Source: Deinococcus planocerae (GTDB lineage Bacteria > Deinococcota > Deinococci > Deinococcales > Deinococcaceae). Taken from it: 10,374 nt of DNA. The notes beneath the pieces are model-generated. The model worked only from the letters and a program-made list of their open reading frames with translations, was not told the origin of the DNA and ran no database searches. The DNA lies in the NCBI RefSeq assembly GCF_002869765.1, contig NZ_PNOR01000065.1, positions 1 through 10,374 on the forward strand. The letters run 5' to 3'. Both the position numbers and the translations under genes were made by a program. Below are positions 6,800 through 10,374 of this stretch, in pieces (position 1 is the first letter of the stretch; the number at the start of each line of letters is the position of its first letter).

Positions 6800-8246
6800 G
6801 CGCTCGCTGGCGCGCTACACGGTCCCCGCCGCCGCCGTGCTGGGGCTGAGCCTCGCGCTGCTGATGCCCACGAACGAGCGGCTGTGGGACGCCGTGAACC
6901 GGGCGCTGCCCGCCTCCCCCGACCCCCGGGTGGTCGTGGTGGGCATCGACGACGCCTCGCTGCGCGACTACGGGCGGCTCCCCGGCTGGCCCCCCGAGCT
7001 GTACGCGGAGGCGCTGCGGACCCTGGACGAGGCGGGCGCGCGGGCGGTCGGCCTCGACGTGCTGCTCGATGGCGCGGGCGACGCGGGCCCGGTGCTCGGA
7101 GGGACGTTCTCGCGGCCCAACGTGGTGCTCGCCACCGCCCCCGGCGAGGCGGGCGAGCTGCCCCCCGAGTGGACCTCCCCCACCGGCGTGAGCGCCCTGA
7201 ACCTCGGGCCGGGCGGGGCGGTGCGCTCCTTCCAGACCGCGTACGCCACCGAGGGCGGGCGCCTGCAACCGAGCTTCGCGCGGCAGGTGGCGGTGGCGGC
7301 GGGCGAACCCGTGCCCCTCGAGACGCGGCCCCAGCCCCTGCGCGCCGTGAAGGCCGAGCCGGGCGCCTTGCCGGTTCTCCCCTTCCGGGACGTGGTGAAC
7401 GGCAACGTGCGCTTCGCGGACCTGCAAGGCAAGGTGGTGCTCGTCGGCCTGACCGCCTCGGGCCTCGTCGGGTCTGGACTGAGCGACGTGAGCGGCGAGG
7501 CGGTGCCGGGCGTGCTCCTCCAGGCGCGGGCGGTGTCGGGCCTGCTCGGGCGCCCCTTCGTCTGGCTGCCCACGTGGCTGACCGCCCTGCTGTGCGTGGC
7601 CGCCGCCGTGGGCGCGGTGCTCGCGCGCGGGCTGTGGGGCTTCGGGATCGCGCTCGTCACGCTGGGGCTGGCGGTGCCGCTGTGGCTCGTGAACGTGCTC
7701 TTTCCCGGCGTGACCGTCTCCGTGGCCGCCATCCTGGGCACGGCCCTCGTCGCGCTGGAGCGCTGGTGGAACCTGCGCCACCTCGGCACGCGCGACCCCC
7801 TCACCGGGCTGGGCAACCGCCTCGCCTTCACCCGCGCCGTCGAGCACCGCTGGCCGGGCCGCGAGGGCAGGCCGCTGGGGCTGCTCCTCGTGGACCTCAG
7901 CGGCTTTCGCAAGGTGAACGAGGTCTACGGGCGCCTCGCCGGGGACGAGGTGCTGCGCGACCTCGCGGGCCGCATCGGCTCGCACCGGCGCCGGGGCGAC
8001 GTGATCTTCCGCTGGGGCCCCGACGAGTTCGCCGTCCTCCTCGACAACACCGACAAGCACGACCTCGCCCGCATCAGCGACTCGATGCGCGGTGCGCTCG
8101 ACACCCTCACCTACCGCGACGTGCCCCTGAGCGTGAGTTTCGGCGCCGCCACCACCGACTCCGAGGTCCGCTCCCCGGAAGAACTCATCGAGGCCGCCAG
8201 CCGCAACCGCTACCGGATGAAGTTCAGGCGGGAAGGGCGGGAGTAG
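6783..8246 (+). CDS. CHASE2 sensor protein with degenerate GGDEF domain
   Basis: A 487-residue membrane protein. TM1 is at ~12-28 (VPAAAVLGLSLALLM). An extracytoplasmic CHASE2 sensor domain (~35-255) follows, with VVVVGIDDASLRDYGRLPGWP, GARAVGLDVLLDG and LQGKVVLVGLTASGL, typical CHASE2 motifs. Three TM segments lie at ~260-325, then a GGDEF domain from DPLTGLGNR (338) to the end. CHASE2 proteins sense extracellular signals; GGDEF domains make cyclic di-GMP. Here the signature is GPDEF (412-416), with Pro replacing the second Gly, and the first metal-binding region reads DLSGFRKVN instead of DxDxFKxxN. Both changes suggest weak or no cyclase activity. The inhibitory-site RxxD (R403-D406), at the correct 5-residue distance, is kept, so the domain may bind c-di-GMP instead. 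ATG 6783 lies within the upstream gene (17-base overlap), implying coupled translation. The stop is TAG at 8244-8246. Confidence 0.88.
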   Translation: MPTSPERSLARYTVPAAAVLGLSLALLMPTNERLWDAVNRALPASPDPRVVVVGIDDASLRDYGRLPGWPPELYAEALRTLDEAGARAVGLDVLLDGAGDAGPVLGGTFSRPNVVLATAPGEAGELPPEWTSPTGVSALNLGPGGAVRSFQTAYATEGGRLQPSFARQVAVAAGEPVPLETRPQPLRAVKAEPGALPVLPFRDVVNGNVRFADLQGKVVLVGLTASGLVGSGLSDVSGEAVPGVLLQARAVSGLLGRPFVWLPTWLTALLCVAAAVGAVLARGLWGFGIALVTLGLAVPLWLVNVLFPGVTVSVAAILGTALVALERWWNLRHLGTRDPLTGLGNRLAFTRAVEHRWPGREGRPLGLLLVDLSGFRKVNEVYGRLAGDEVLRDLAGRIGSHRRRGDVIFRWGPDEFAVLLDNTDKHDLARISDSMRGALDTLTYRDVPLSVSFGAATTDSEVRSPEELIEAASRNRYRMKFRREGRE

Positions 8247-8446
8247 GCGAAGTGGTCGGCGTGTACCCCAATGCCAAGCTGGATCTAGCAGGAAAGGACA
8301 TGCCGCCCAATGCCTTCGGGCTTCTGCCACGCCTTGGCTGGAGACGACCAACGCGCCCCTGCTCAACAAACTTCCGCTCTTCTAGTCCGACTCCTCTGTA
8401 GAGTGTTCTCCAGTACCCGAATGATCAGCCTACACAGAGAGGGAGT
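8247..8446. other. Spacer between the signalling operon and the methyltransferase operon
   Basis: 200 bases without a supported gene; GC is visibly lower than in the upstream genes. CCCAATGCC occurs twice (8267-8275 and 8306-8314), probably by chance. No convincing terminator for the upstream operon: the best pairing, GCCAAG 8273-8278 with CTTGGC 8333-8338, has a 54-base loop. TAGAGT at 8399-8404, preceded by TG, could be a -10 box for the downstream operon, leaving a leader of about 36 bases, but no -35 is visible. This may be the left edge of an acquired segment; no attachment site or integrase is seen. Confidence 0.5.
8437..8445 (+). promoter_or_regulatory. Purine-rich ribosome binding site for the first methyltransferase gene
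   Basis: GAGAGGGAG ends 1 base before ATG 8447; the usable part is probably AGAGAGG, giving about 4 bases to the start. Close spacing, but no other in-frame start nearby fits the conserved N-terminus. Confidence 0.55.
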
Positions 8447-10278
<1,832 letters not shown>

Positions 10279-10374
10279 ATAGCCGTGCTGGCGGAGAAAT
10301 TCCGAGTTTCTGCTGAACGTCAGGAGCAGGCGGTTCAAATGAACGTCTGGCATGACCGTCATCAGTGCCAGAGC
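10279..10374 (+). other. Right-edge segment after the methylase stop
   Basis: The methylase frame stays open for 32 codons past the TGA to the window end, but the translation (IAVLAEKFRVSAERQEQAV...) does not look like the expected methylase tail. A different frame has an ATG at 10352 (MTVISAR...) running off the edge, with no clear ribosome site. TGAACGTC is repeated at 10314-10321 and 10340-10347, and GTTCA-aa-TGAAC (10333-10344) is a short inverted repeat. GC at 10261-10320 is 33/60. It could be the end of an insertion sequence, a start of another gene, or simply the far side of a nonsense mutation; nothing decides among them here. Confidence 0.3.

Noticed and set aside
6681..8369. 562-codon minus-strand open frame opposite the CHASE2 gene
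   Set aside because: The translation is low-complexity, rich in His, Gly, Arg and Ala; the opposite strand carries CHASE2, membrane segments and a GGDEF domain.
8394..8403. CTCTGTAGAG inverted repeat before the methyltransferase operon as an operator or terminator
   Set aside because: Only 4-bp arms with a 2-base centre; too short to fold, and no T-tract.

Overview
The window looks like chromosomal DNA of a Deinococcus-like bacterium. GC is very high (one 60-base sample in the middle, 7981-8040, counts 46/60). GTG starts are used. Two divergent promoters have a -10 box 7 bases from the start codon, the leaderless layout known to be common in Deinococcus. The gene set also fits: a predicted phosphoribosyltransferase beside an erythromycin-esterase-like protein, an ABC-F ATPase, and a FecR/CHASE2 pair. 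Genus is inferred from these traits, not from a marker gene.

Layout. 1-576 (+) is the 3' part of a gene with an Ala/Pro-rich linker and a small DUF3887/NTF2-like domain, followed by a strong hairpin terminator at 609-634. 747-1409 and 1414-2748 (+) form a two-gene operon: a COG1926-type phosphoribosyltransferase and an erythromycin esterase family protein with its catalytic Glu/His residues intact. This operon meets, tail to tail with only 6 bases between stops, a minus-strand operon read from 5230 down to 2755. That operon encodes an ABC-F ATPase (5230-3356) and a small secreted protein of unknown function (3321-2755). A 57-bp divergent promoter region (5231-5287) separates it from the plus-strand operon 5288-8246. 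That operon encodes an exported protein with FecR-like and Ig-like domains, overlapping by 17 bases a CHASE2 - transmembrane - GGDEF protein whose signature is altered to GPDEF while the inhibitory RxxD site is kept.

After a roughly 200-bp spacer the character changes. 8447-9085 and 9082-10278 (+) overlap by 4 bases and encode two related DNA methyltransferase-type proteins of a restriction-modification locus. The first has a perfect SAM-binding motif I but no NPPY. The second has NPPYQ but a degenerate motif I. Both share an EVFTPP N-terminal motif. GC falls to about 45-47% in sampled stretches of the second gene, consistent with horizontal acquisition. That gene seems to end early at 10278, close to the window edge. 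The rest of the system (a helicase or nuclease partner is expected) would lie to the right.

The most interesting item is this paired, possibly complementary methyltransferase module. The mirrored leaderless promoter pair and the degenerate GGDEF/FecR signalling pair come next. I see no tRNA, rRNA, CRISPR array or complete insertion sequence.
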